From the NCBI GenBank assembly GCA_033961575.1, contig CM066732.1:71152687-71216686 (forward strand): a DNA stretch of 64,000 bases, read 5' to 3'. The notes under the pieces are model-generated. The model worked only from the letters and a program-made list of their open reading frames with translations, did no database searches and had not been told where the DNA came from. Positions 35,501 through 47,290 of the stretch are shown in pieces; the stretch's first letter is position 1, and the number at the start of each line of letters is the position of its first letter. Source of the DNA: Aselliscus stoliczkanus. Its lineage: Eukaryota > Chordata > Mammalia > Chiroptera > Hipposideridae. Both the position numbers and the translations under genes were made by a program.

Positions 35501-36684
35501 TCAATAGATGCTGAAAAAGCATTTAACAAAATCCAGCATCTATTATAAAAACTCTTAGCAAAGTGGAATAGAGGGAACATATCTCAACATTATAAAGGCC
35601 ATGTATGACAAACCCACAGCTAACATCACACTCAACAGAGAAAAGCTAAAAGCTTTTAAAGTTTTCCTTAAGATAGGAACAAGACAAGGATCTCCACTTT
35701 CACCACTTCTATTGAATGTAGTATTGGAACTCCTACCCACAGTAATCAGACAAGAAAAAGAAATAAAAGACACCCAATTTAGAAAGGAAGAAGTAAAACT
35801 GTCATTATTTGCAGATGACATAATATTATATACAAAGAACCATAAAGAGTCCACCAAAAACCTAGAAATGATAAATGAATTTAATAAAGTACCAGATTAC
35901 AAAATTTATATTCAGAAATCAGTTGCATTTTTATACACCAATAACAAACTATCAGAAAGAGAAATTAAGAAAACAAACTTGGGCCGGCCAAGTGGCTCAG
36001 TTGGTTAAGTGTTAGCTTAAGAGTGTGAGCTCTGAGCAACAGGGCCACCAGTTCAATTCCCACATGGGCCAGTGAAGCTGTGCCCAATCTGATTGCTACT
36101 GAGCTGCCAACAGGTGGTAGGATGGCTCAGCTGGTGAGAGCATGTGCTCCTAACAACAAGACTGCCTGTTCGATGGTGGGCTATGCCCACCCACAGCTAA
36201 GACTGAATTCGGCATCTTGAGCTGAGCTACCGACTGGATGGATCAGTGGTTAGGGCGTGTGCTCTTAACAACAAGGCTGCAGGTAGACTCCTGTATGGGA
36301 TTGTGGCTACACCCATCCACAGCTAAGATTGTAACACAGCACCTTGAGCTTAGAGGCCAGGAGCTGCTGTTGGGCAGCCAGATGGCAATTGGCGCCCTCC
36401 ACAACTAAGATTGAAGAGGTTGAAAAACAACAATTTGGCTGGTCCCCCTCCCCAATTCCCCAATTAAAAAACCAAAAGAACAAAAACAGTCTTACTTACA
36501 ATTGCATCAAAAAAAAAAAAAAAAAAGGAGTAAATGTAACAGAGGAGGTAAAAGACCTGTTCTTGAAAAATTATAAATCACTTAAGAATTAAACTGAAGA
36601 AGATATAAATAAATGGAATCATGGACTATGCTCATAAATAGGAACAATTTACATCGCTAAAATGACAATACTACCCAAAGCAAT
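35501..36684 (+). pseudogene. L1 ORF2 fragment, reverse transcriptase part
   Basis: The frame 35601-36008 encodes 135 residues of the palm region up to the SINE junction: the [12 protein letters not shown] block and [10 protein letters not shown], the catalytic aspartates. After the SINE (from 36483) the coding homology continues with an A-run expansion (36510-36527) and then stops. The gene is truncated upstream of the fingers and has no endonuclease region. Confidence 0.85.
35970..36493 (+). mobile_element. Trimeric tRNA-related SINE
   Basis: Body 35981-36482, inserted in L1 ORF2. It contains three tRNA-like units in direct order: gggccggccaagtggctcag with box B cagttcaattcccac; ggatggctcagctggtgag with ctgttcgatgg; and ggatggatcagtggttagg with a worn B box. 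A 3' body follows with ctccacaactaagattgaag and ccccaattccccaatt, then a short A-rich end. Flanking repeats aaaacaaactt (35970-35980) and aaaacagtctt (36483-36493) are imperfect. The 3' body is shared with the long SINE at 32.8-33.2 kb. Confidence 0.8.
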
Positions 36685-37233
36685 TGAAAGGAAAAAAAAA
36701 TTTGCCACCTTGAAGCTCCTTTTTTGGATGTTGACTTTAAGCTGTTTATTAAAAAAGAAAAGACTCAGAAAGAAAATTTAATGTTCCCCACTTTTCTGCC
36801 TGAGACTTTCAGACTGAAAAACTTTCCTTGGAAAGGCAACCTGGCTTAATCACCTTAAGAACTTCACCCCAGCATTAGTCAGGAAGACTCTAAGCCTGTT
36901 AGTTAGATACTACTTGTGTCTCATTGTTTGTGAGTTGCCTAGCAAAAATCTGCCTGCCATGTGCATTCCATTCTTCCTCAACTACCTGTAACTCGCCCAT
37001 TCTCACTCTGAAATCTAATACCTCTTTCCACCTTTTTCTCTTTTGTCCATAATGTCACATATACACAATGTTGCCTCACTATCTTTGGAATTTTCATACC
37101 TATGTAAATTCTCCATATGCATGTATTAAAATTTGATTATCCTGTTAATCTATCTTTATTAATTTGGTTATTAGCCCAGCTGGAAGAATTGAGACGGTGG
37201 GAGGAAAAGTATTAACTTTTTTTAGCCCTTGCA
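36685..37233 (+). repeat. 5' LTR of the ERV
   Basis: Begins tgaaagg and contains blocks shared with the 3' LTR: tttgccacc, agcattagtcaggaagactc, cttcctcaactacctgtaac, ctatctttggaattttca, and ttattagcccagctgg. The U3-type region ends before a worn TATA-like segment (ctatgtaaattctcc, versus tatataaa in the 3' LTR). The 3' border is inferred by alignment of the LTR ends. Confidence 0.85.
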
Positions 37234-40200
37234 ATTCGCAAGCTGGCCAGGAGATCATGGACCTCTGACTGGCAGAAGTGGTAAGCATCTACCCTATCAG
37301 CCTCTCTGATCCCTTGTCTGCAGGGTTTGGTGGAAGTTGGAAGTGGTGAGAATTTTTTACTCTCTTCCAAATTTAGATTGGCAGGAGAAAATATTTGTGA
37401 AATCAGTTTCTTGGGCAAACACAACTCTGGTAAAGACTTGTTTTGAGTCTTGTTTTCTGTTGATCCCATTCCTTCCAAAGATGGTCTGTTATCTCTGCCA
37501 GCTGGATGATGCATATGCAAGTGGCAGGCAGCCGAACAGGCTGTGGTGCCAAGCTAAGGGAGTCTTATACCTTAGTCTGTTCAGAAGGAGAGAAAGCATG
37601 TGACTCCCTGTATTTTGGAACAGCTGTGGAAAGACAGGGCCACACATCTTTCTTGGGCTGTCACAGGGAATGAACTGTTGGATCTGTGAGGGCTGCATCC
37701 TTCGTGCTTTTTATAAAAATATTTTGCCTCCCTTGTTAGGCCATAAAACACTTATTGTTTTGAGTTGCATTTAAAATCCTCCAGGCATAGGCCAAACAAT
37801 GAATACCTTCAATTGGAAAAACTTCTAAATTGAAAAATGTCAGAGATGTCTAATATTGGTATAACTAGCCATTAAGGCACCCTTAATTTAATAGGATGGA
37901 AGGGCAGAATTTAGAACAAAATCAAAGTCCATTCAGACCCCTTCCTGTTTACCTTCAGGTATTTGCAGATATTGTAAAATAAATAAAATAAAATAGGACA
38001 TTGGAAGAACAAGTGCCCTGCATTTAGAAAAAATAGAGACAAAGAAATATAACTTGTCTTAAAACTTTTGAATTTGCTATTTAGCTTTTTGTGTCTTACA
38101 GATACTAATACAAACAGGTTAATTAGTAAGAGGATTTTTAAAAAGGCAGAAGGGAAAATCAAATATTCAGATATTTTTGACAAGGTAGAAATTTTTTTAA
38201 GGATTGTTGAGATATAAGTTCATGAGAATTGGTATATTTGAACAGGTTTTAAAGGATCTAATAACTGGTCAGCAATTTAGCACAACTAGAAGCTGATATT
38301 TCAGTTTAACAGGAATATTTTGAAAGTCTCAGCAGCTCTGCCTGGTGGCTAATCAGAAATGTAAACACGGTGCACTATTGCCTGAGGCTGAGGTAACTGA
38401 AGGGAAAAACAAAACAACAACAACAACAACAACAACAAAAACTACAGGGGTCACTTTTAAAAACAAGCAGTTAAAGTCTCCCCTAAAGGCAGACTCCCTC
38501 AGCAACCTTAACAATTGTCAAGAGCAAATGAAAAATATTGTGTCTACTCCATAATTATTGGTAATTCTGTTTGTGTTTTGATCTGTTTGTGACATCTGTT
38601 TGTTTGTATGTGTTTATATATGGTATGGTGTTTTCTACTTCTGGATGGTATTAATAGGTTGTAATATTTGATTGGCTTAAAGGAATTAAATGCTTATATA
38701 AACTAAGAAATATAATAGAAATTAACCCAAATACTTCTTAGGATCGTATGATCTAGGAAAGTATTTGATATTAAAGCCGGTTTAAGTTTGGTTTGATTAA
38801 ATAGACATGTCTTTTAGAACTATTAACATTGAACATAGTATTTTTGTTTTACCAGGGTTTACAAAAATAAGTTGATTTTTATCTCTGTTACAAAATTAGT
38901 CAAGAAAATTGCTTGGGTAATAATTGACTTTAAAGTCTCATAGAGTTAAGAACTAATACATATATGTAACTATAAATGGTTTTTCATAAAACTTCAATAA
39001 AAATTATATTATATGATATGCAGAGGGTGCCAAAAATTGTATATACATTTTTAAAAAGGATATTTGTATTAAAATTGTAATACTACATATATACCAATAA
39101 CAAAAGATAAATACAAGTCACTTGACTTCTGCAATTACAAGAGGTGCTCGACATAGTTACCATCAGTGTCCAGACACTTCTGATTATGGCGATCTACTGT
39201 TTGAGCAACACTGACCCAAGTGTCCACTTGTGTACATTTTTTGGCACCCTCCAGTACTTCTGTGTTTTATAGTCTTAATCAGGTCCTCGATTACTTGGGA
39301 AAATAATCTTCTCAATTCTAAGAACTAAAGTTGTGCTAAACCTGTATTTATGTTTGATACCTTTTATTGTCACTTTGGGTTAATGAATGATTTAATGTTG
39401 CTTCATAGTGATATGTGAACTTTTGGTCAAATATGTTTGACAACCTTCCCAGGGTACAAATTTTAAAAGATTTTTTTCTTAACCTGGAAATGGATGGCTT
39501 TAGGTTTTTCCAGTGGACCCCTGGAATACCTCAAAGTTTTGCTCTTTCTCTTCTCTTGAAAGAGAACATTTAAACTAATGAGGCCTATTTGACATGTTTA
39601 AATTGCATGGCAAGCTTTGTCAAATAAAGAAATAATAACTACGTTGTAATTGTATGCATATATATTACTAAAATGGGTGTTCTAAAGATGTTATAAAATC
39701 TCCAAGAGTTTATAAGGATCTGATATATTTTAATTTGTAATTCTAACTGTTACCTTAAAATGTTGTTACAGAAAACCAAGTTCTTTGTTGATTGCATTAT
39801 AGCCTTGTTTTACTCTGATTATTTGCAAATATATTTCATCTTCAGAAAGATACATGGAAATGACAGAATTATTCTAAAATAAAGGTTTCTGAGGATAAAT
39901 TTTTGTACTTTAAACTGGATGATGATTTATAGAACTCTAAGTAATACCAGGATTCATAAAATGCTGGTAAAAGATCAGTTTGAAACAAGAATTAGTTATA
40001 TGGGACTGAATGAACTGAAAGTGATTATAACTTTTTGTTTGAAATATTGCTGAATTTTAAAAAAATCTTTTGTTTCCAGCTATAAGGAAACTTGTTCCTC
40101 TTAAACTATCTATGACTTAGCAATCTGGTAAATTATACCTTCATAAACATCACTGAAACATTTATATATTTCTCCTTATCTGATCCCTCCAGAATTTGGA

Positions 40201-41471
40201 AACTCTTAATGAATTAGTATTGTTATTTTCATGGCAATATGGTTGTTTGCATGAATTCAATAAGAATCTGTTCTCTTTATAATAAAACACAGTTAGAAAC
40301 TCTTGATGTGGCTTTGACTGAAATGTCATGTTTGAAATAGACATGCACAAACTCCAGATGTGACCAGAAAGCTTTAAGGAATTAAGATTGACTTTGGAAG
40401 CCAATAATACCCTCTTGGAAAATAGCCTGATATCTTTCCAGGTAAGAAATTAAGGCTGCTTTCCTGGAAGATGGCAAAGGAAGAAACTCAAGATATTTTG
40501 GGGGTCCTCAAGAATCTGAGAAATTCACCCAAATCTGTAGGTACTGCTGGTGAAGTCTAATGCCAATTAGTGGCTTGGCTTCTTAGCCTTGAGAGGCTCC
40601 TTATGAGATTCCAGCAAAGCAGATTTAAAAGAGTCTATAGGATGAATTTTTATTCTTATTGTGTTTATGCAAATAATTAGTCATATTGAAACTGGACCTA
40701 TGTAATAAATGGATTACTTAATTTGGCTATCTTTGATAAAAATGATGGTGACTTTAGGGGGAAAAATTGTGTTTCAATAGAAACTATACTACACAGTTGT
40801 GGATATTAGATTCTAGTCAAGTTAATTTTCTTTAAATTTTTATGTTTCACTTGTAAATTGGATTGGACCCTGAATTTTTTGTTTTCTTAAGTATTTGGAA
40901 CTAATGTTTCATTTTTCTCTTCTTTGACTTGGAATTATGGAGAACTAAAACTGTGCTTTTTCTGAGCTGTGTAATTACAAACTGCAGCTAGATGACATGA
41001 TATGAACTTCAGAGAAATTGTCACAACTGTTTATGTTTAAACAGTCTCAGTGATTGACACTGGTAAGCCACACAGAATTCACCTGAGTTCCTCATGACAT
41101 CATCAGAGACATTAAACTGCAGATGAGGCAAATCTATCAGATTGTCACTGTCTGCCTTCATTCCGGCAAGGGAAGCTTTGAGCTTTACATCTAGAACTCT
41201 TTTTGACTCATAGCCTTAGAGACACAGAAACTGGTTTATTATTTGTCTGATCACTAAACTTTGTTTTTTTCCTTTTGTTTTCATAGACATAACTTTTATT
41301 AAATACCTGATTGCTTGCTTACACAATATAAGACTCACTTCAGGGGCTCATGTGCATCTCTTCTCTTGAACTGAACTTATTCTCAATATTCAATGACTGG
41401 ATAAATGAAATGTGGAGCAATCAACTACCTTACATTCTGGAATGTGAAACTTCTACTTAAAGTTGCAAAGG
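37234..41471 (+). other. ERV internal region, non-coding
   Basis: About 4.2 kb between the LTRs with no retroviral protein homology visible in any frame. It contains an (AAC)n microsatellite at 38409-38441 and a small mariner-like element at 39019-39254. The general texture recalls the internal parts of non-autonomous class I mammalian ERVs. The open frames at 37212-37698 on both strands and at 38345 have no retroviral motifs. Confidence 0.6.
39017..39256 (-). mobile_element. Mariner/Tc1-type deletion derivative inside the ERV
   Basis: A 236-bp unit (39019-39254) with inverted ends: left agagggtgccaaaaattgta and the reverse complement of right tacattttttggcaccct agree over about 17 bp. TA dinucleotides flank both sides (39017-39018 and 39255-39256). 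The minus strand (about 39209-39135) reads CLDTDGNYVEHLL followed by a stop, which is the typical end of a mariner-like transposase. The rest of the transposase is missing. This copy therefore keeps the two ends and the C-terminal codons only. Confidence 0.75.
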
Positions 41472-41994
41472 TGGGACTAAAGGGAACAAAAATTTTGCCA
41501 CCCTGAATCTGCTTTTTGGGATATTGATTTTCAACTGTTTATTAAGAAACAAAAGACTCAGAATTAACATTTCACCCTCCCCCTTTTCCTGCCTATGAGA
41601 TTTGGACCTGCAGTGGGAAGGGAGCTTTGGATTAAACACCTTAAGAATCTTAACCCTAGTATTAGTCAGGAAGACTCTCATCATGTTAGTTAGACACCCT
41701 CTGTCCCACTGTTCCTGAGTTGTCCAGCAAGAATTTTCCTGCCGTGTATATTCTGTTCTTCCTCAACTACCTGTAACTCACTCATTCTCACTTCAAAAAT
41801 CTAATACCCACCCCTTTTCCTCATTTGTCTATAAGGTCTCATACACCTAATGTTGCCCACTATCTTTGGAATTTTCATGCCTATATAAACTCTCCATGAG
41901 CATATATTGAAACTTTTATTTTCTACTATTAATCTCTGTTAATTTGATTATTAGCCCAGCTGGAGAAAAATTATTAGTTATTTGAGCCCACACA
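41472..41994 (+). repeat. 3' LTR of the ERV
   Basis: Starts tgggacta after a purine-rich segment that may be the polypurine tract, has a better preserved TATA-like tatataaa at about 41882-41889, and ends ccacaca before the L1. It differs from the 5' LTR by many substitutions and several indels, so the insertion is old. Confidence 0.87.
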
Positions 41995-43730
41995 TAATCT
42001 ATCTATAGATTCAATGCAATCCCTATCAAAATATCCATGATATTTTTCCCAGGACTAGAACAAATAATCCTAAAATTTATGTAGAACCTCAAAAGACCAG
42101 CATAACCAAAACAATCTTGAGAAAAAACAAAGTTGGAGGTATCATGCTACCTGATATCAAACTATACTACAAGAATACAGAAATCAAAACAGCATGGTAC
42201 TGGCGTAAAAACAGACATAGATCAATGGAATAGGGTAGAGAGCCTGAAATAAACCCATATATATATGGCCAATTAATCTATGATAAAGGAGACAAGAACA
42301 TGTAGCAGGGGTAAAGACAGTCTCTTTAGTAAATGGTGTTGGGGAAACTGGACAGATACATGCAAAATAAATAAATAAATAAAAAGAACAAGACCACTTT
42401 CTTATACCACATACAAGTATAAACTGAAAATGGACTAAAGACTTAAATGTAAGACCCAAAACCATAAAACTCCTAGAAGAAAACACAGCCATAAACACTT
42501 TGACTTTCCTTTTAGTAATATTTTTTTGGGGCTATATCTCCTTAGGTAAGGGAAACAAAAGAAAAAAAACAAAACAAAACAAATGAGATTACATCAAACT
42601 AAAAAGCTTCTGCACAGCAATGGAAACCATCTACCAAACGAAAAGACATCCTACTGAATGGGAGAAAATATTCACCAAGTATACATCCTATAAAGGGTTA
42701 ACATCCAAAATATAAAAAGAACTCATACAACTTAAAATCTAAACAAACAAACAAACAAACAACTACAACAAAACAAACAAACAAAAAACAATTTGATTAA
42801 AAAATGGGCAGAGGACCTGAATAGACATTTCTCCAAAGAGGACATACAAAGATGGACAATATGAAAAGATGTCAATTTCACTAATCATCAGAAAAATGCA
42901 AATTAAAACTACAATGAGATATCACCTCACACCTGTAAGAATGGCTATCATTAATAAATCAACAAAGAAGGATGTGATGAAAAGGTAACCCTCATGCACT
43001 GTTAGTGGGATTGCAAATTGGTGTATCCACTATGGAAAAGTTTGGAGGTTCCTCAGACAATTAAAAATGATACTGCCTTGTGACCCAGCAAATCCATTTC
43101 TGAGTATTTATCTAAAGAACCAAAAACACTAATTTGAAAATATATATGCATCCCTATGTTCACTGCAGCACTATTTACAGTAGCCACAGTACGGAAGCTA
43201 TCAAAGTGTTCAGCAATGGACAACTGGATAAAGAAGAGGTGGTACGTATATGCAATGGAGTATTACTTGGTCATAAAAAAGAATGAAATCTTATCATTTG
43301 TGACAACATGAATGGACCTAGATGTTATTATACTAAGTGGAATAAGTCAGAGAAAGACAAATATCATATGATTTCACTTGCATATGGTATCTAAAAAAGA
43401 AAATAAACAAATAAACAAAACAGAACCAAACTCATAGATACAGAGCACAAATTGATGGTTACTAGATGTGAGGGGGGTTTGGAGGACTGGGTGAAAAAGG
43501 TGAAGGGATTAAGAAGTACAAATTGGTAGTTACAAAAGAGTTATGGCAATGAAAAGTACAATATAGGGAATATAGTCAATAATGTTGCAATAACTATATA
43601 TGGTTCCAGGTGGGAACAAGACTAATCAGGTGGATCATTTTGTGAGTCATATAATGTCTAACCACTATGCTATACACCTAAAACTAGTATAATATTGAAT
43701 ATTTTCAACTCCAATTGAAAAATAATTTTT
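41995..43730 (+). pseudogene. L1 ORF2 C-terminal part and 3' UTR (continuation)
   Basis: Continues the L1 interrupted at 36684. Recognisable ORF2 segments include the caatgcaatccctatc start, the gtagaacctcaaaag region, the ggaaaccatctaccaaacg region, and the C-terminal tgcactgttagtgggattgc and tgtgacccagca blocks, with stops and indels. The 3' UTR (tcatatgatttcactt onward) ends with an A-rich tail just before the 3' duplication. Confidence 0.9.
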
Positions 43731-43747
43731 AAAAAGTTATGAGGGAA

Positions 43748-45018
43748 AATTAGATGAAAAATTATTTTGAAATAAAATGTATGTGCCTGGAACATATTTA
43801 TTTAGTATCTTCAACCCTGCATGTTTTATATAAATGTGGATAATTTATAAGTGATAGTCACTAGTCTCAAAACATTACATATGAATAAATGAAGAAGAAA
43901 CAATTTCTAAAATATATAGCCAGATAGATAACATTTAATCAAAATTTGATTTTCTTCATTTCTTATAGGTATAGATAGAATTTAATCAAATAGAATCATG
44001 ATTCCAATTTATCATGTGAACAATTTTTGTAAATTTCTACAATAAATCTGAAAGTTGCTTTTAGTCTACCTAAAAGCCTTACAAAATATAACTCTGAAAC
44101 CATCATTATAATTGTCCCCCTTTTCCTACCGATATGTATGTTGATTTCTTTAATATTCAGAGGTATGGATTACTATGAATAATAAAAGGAAATGGATTAT
44201 GAGATTCTTTGTTGTTTAATGAATGGAGTGTGTGATTATCTGAATCAGAGGAGAAACACTAAGAACAAAACATATCAATGCACATTATTCTAGCTACAAA
44301 AGAATGAAAATTTTAATTTGATTAATATATTTTAAATATGAAAGCTGTGACTCCCCTATGCTCTCTTCATGGAATTTTATTGTAAACAACCTTTCATGAT
44401 CTTCAAAGAAAGGATCTAAAATTAAAAATATAATTGTGAAAAATTAAAGAAGCCCATTCTCATTTCTAATACAGGAAGACTGAATACCCTTCAAAATAAT
44501 TTGGCATCATTTTGAATAGAAATAACATGATCATTGTTCTATAAATAACCCAAGCATACAAATAAACAGAGAGGCCTATCCTTCCCATACTTCTATAAGG
44601 CAACTGCGTTTATAAATGTACATAACACAGCAAATTTTAAAAGGAAATAAAATCAGTATTTAAACATACAATATGGTTTCACTCACATCCACACTTAGTT
44701 TTTAATCTCTGAACACCATATTTCTTCCTGCAAAATCTTTCCAGATGTTTCACATGTAACTTAGTTCCTATAATTCTAAAATATAATCCTACTTTCCTAA
44801 ATACATTATCACTGTTCATGAAAAACCTTGCTTCTAGTAATTAGGTCTTAAAAGCATTGATTCTCTTATATGTTTCTCCACTCTTCAATGTTTCACCGAT
44901 CCCAAAATTCTGTTGATTTTTCTTTTTTACATTGTTGATCATCTCCATTTTGTCCCTCTCTCCCTAAAGTCAGCATATTAAATGAAACACACTCAAGTCC
45001 AAATTACTGAGTGAGCAT

Positions 45019-45020
<2 letters not shown>
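43748..45020. other. Anonymous AT-rich DNA
   Basis: No gene or repeat recognised. Confidence 0.35.

Positions 45021-45021
<1 letters not shown>

Positions 45022-45061
<40 letters not shown>
45022..45061 (+). repeat. (GT)20 microsatellite
   Basis: Perfect GT alternation of 40 nt followed by a GATA-like tract (tagatgtagatacaatagat). Confidence 0.95.
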
Positions 45062-45065
<4 letters not shown>

Positions 45066-45175
45066 GTAGATACAATAGATATAGATATAGATTAGTCACA
45101 AAGTACAAAGACAAAGATTTAGCTACTTCTTTCAGAAAAATCATGTTCTAGATTTAAATATGTAGGGCTGATCAT

Positions 45176-45310
45176 CTGGGAGACTGTTTTTTTTTTTTTT
45201 TTTTGAGGGCAGTGTCACTGGCCCTCACATGTGGGACCCGAACCGGGGCCGCCAGCCTCCCAAGCCAGCGCCCAACCACCACGCCACTCGGCCAGCCCTG
45301 GGAGACTGTT
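45176..45310 (-). mobile_element. tRNA-derived SINE (short form) with target-site duplications
   Basis: Body 45189-45297: T run, gagggcagtgtcactggccc, cacatgtgggacccgaac (box B reversed), and the reverse of the tRNA head ending ggccagcc. Identical 13-bp direct repeats ctgggagactgtt flank it (45176-45188 and 45298-45310). Several CpG sites are still present, in keeping with a recent insertion. Confidence 0.93.
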
Positions 45311-47290
45311 ATATTGGGTTGATTTGACTCTTGTTAGGTCTTTCCTTTCAAAATGACTGGGTTTCTTGGAGAAAACGTATAGAACTATTTCCACCTAGAA
45401 GAATTTAAAAAGAAAAAAGGAGAGGAAGAAAGAAGATAGAATGTTTGTTTGCAATGCTTAGGAGGACATAAAACAAAAGAAAAAAAAGGGAGAAAACAGT
45501 CAATAAGAGACGGAAAACAACAACATGAAAAAGTAAAAAGAAAAATCAGAGTTGCCCATTGGAGTCTCTGAAAGCTTCCTGAAGTAAATGCAACAGAAAA
45601 ATAAAATGTCTTTAGAGACACTAATTATTTCAGAAAGAAAGTTAACTGGACCATTATAGGAAATTCCAGTAAAAAATAACAGAAACAGGAGTGCTACACA
45701 GCTAGGCACCTGGCCACATCTTTCTAATAAACTCTTTTGTCAGCTCCCTATGTTAAGAGGGAATGCAGGTTTAATGAAAACTGCAAAGGCTATGATATTT
45801 AAGATTTCAGAGCTGTAGTAAATTAGCAGATATAAACAATATGAATATTTAATTCAAAAGAATGATCAATGTTTGATTTAATTTTAATCAAATAATGCAT
45901 GCTTTATGTTTAAATTATTATTTTTAATTAAACCTCCATTTAATATTGATATCCAATGTTCATTTGATTTAAGTCAACTGTTACTTATTGGCTAGAAAAA
46001 AATTGGATAGAAAGTCATGTGTAGAGATGTGATCTGTCTAAGCATTGGTAGCCCTCTAAGAAATTATAGGGTAATAAGTTTGGACAAATTAATATGTGTC
46101 TCATCCACATATTTCTACATAAATTCTTAAATGTATTTATAATTCCATGATCACTGCTTTATCTTTTTTCCTGAAGATCAAGCTATATGAGAAAAAAAAA
46201 AAATCTCTTTTTTAGCCTTAAGGGGATAAGTGATCCTAATGAAGAATTGAATACAAAAAGTCCAGTGGTATTTATATAGCCTTCTTCTTTTCCCTACATT
46301 TTAGTGTATGTTCTTTAAAATTAAGTAGTATATGCTTAATGTGTTCTTTATGCCAGATTCAACGTGGTAGGCAGTGTGTCTATCTGAGGCTCCTCCTCAT
46401 GGACATACCAAGAGTAGAATACAAGGTTCCACAGTGACAGAATCATTCTCCTGCACTATTATTTTACATACTTTTTTTTATAACTTTTACATTTTCTTCT
46501 ATTTTGTTCTTTTACAGAGAGGCACTAAAGAGCTGATGTGAACACCAATTATTCAAAATATTACAAAGTACACTTTTTATAATCCCTCAGAATCTCTCTT
46601 GACAAGATTTATTAAATAAAAAAAACTGAAACAAAAATTAAATAACTCCCCAAAATATTTATTCATTTGGCTTCAGTTTCATACCTAAAATGGAGATTTT
46701 TAATATTTAAGAAAAACAACAAGAAAATTTAAAACTAATTAATTCAAACTCTTCAACATATAATCCTTATTCTGCTAGATGTGTCTTGCATGGTATGTTC
46801 TTTCAGCCTATAGCTGTGTAATAAAAGAAGGTGATTTGGATCCCTTAAGGCCCTTTTCATAAGCTAAAATATATTTTTCAGCATTTGGAATTTATTTCTA
46901 GCAGGTATTCTATAACCATATTTATATGCTTCACACAGTAGCCACATCTGTTCCACCACAGGTTATGGACAAAACGTCCACAGAATTACTCAAACATTTA
47001 GTAAAGCAGTTAGGCAGATGTCTTTAAGTTTCTTTGATGTACAGCTTTGTTAGATTTCATGCTGATCATGCAACAGACAACTGCTGAAAGAGTGCAGTGG
47101 TGAAATATTATTAGCTATATTTTGAAAAGCTGAATTTAAATTTCAAATCCTAATCATACAGCTGCTTACACAATGTACCTAAAAGAGAATAAAAATTGAA
47201 AGACTGACTCTTTGGTGAGCTGCCTAGAAGAAAATCAGGTAAATATATAAGTGTATTATATAATACCTACATATGATTAGGTGTGTCATT
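45311..47290. other. Anonymous AT-rich DNA
   Basis: No gene recognised. The frames at 45385-45709 (minus strand) are hydrophobic, low-complexity and without motif. Confidence 0.35.

Larger units (their letters stand above)
36685..41994 (+). mobile_element. Endogenous retrovirus with two LTRs, no coding capacity
   Basis: Two clearly homologous LTRs in the same direction (36685-37233 and 41472-41994) enclose about 4.2 kb. The element interrupts the L1 at a precise point: L1 sequence resumes at 41995. The flanks caat (36681-36684) and taat (41995-41998) are a probable 4-bp duplication with one change, typical of class I ERVs. No gag, pro, pol or env homology and no frame above about 100 codons is seen inside, so this is a non-autonomous or fully decayed copy. 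No primer binding site can be assigned after the 5' LTR. Confidence 0.88.
35484..43747 (+). mobile_element. 5'-truncated L1, split by a SINE and an ERV
   Basis: An L1 whose parts are 35501-35980, 36483-36684 and 41995-43730. A 17-bp direct repeat, aaaaaggtatgagggaa at 35484-35500 and aaaaagttatgagggaa at 43731-43747, brackets the whole and differs at one base, so it is one insertion. The first part carries reverse transcriptase sequence: DAEKAFNKIQ-like, [17 protein letters not shown] and catalytic FADD. The last part starts in frame-equivalent position (agattcaatgcaatccc), covers the ORF2 C-terminus and the 3' UTR. Several stops and shifts; an (AAAC)n expansion at about 42742-42790. Confidence 0.93.

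Noticed and set aside
38409..38441. (AAC)n tract as a coding polyasparagine/threonine repeat
   Set aside because: It is a simple microsatellite in the non-coding ERV interior; the surrounding frame has no homology.
36685..41994. The repeated ~0.5-kb blocks as a segmental or tandem duplication
   Set aside because: Same orientation, 4.2-kb spacing, promoter-like features, and exact interruption of an L1 with a probable 4-bp duplication fit paired LTRs better.
45385..45709. Hydrophobic minus-strand frames as a small membrane protein gene
   Set aside because: The plus strand is A-rich low-complexity DNA, whose complement gives Phe/Leu-rich translations by chance; two overlapping frames look equally open.
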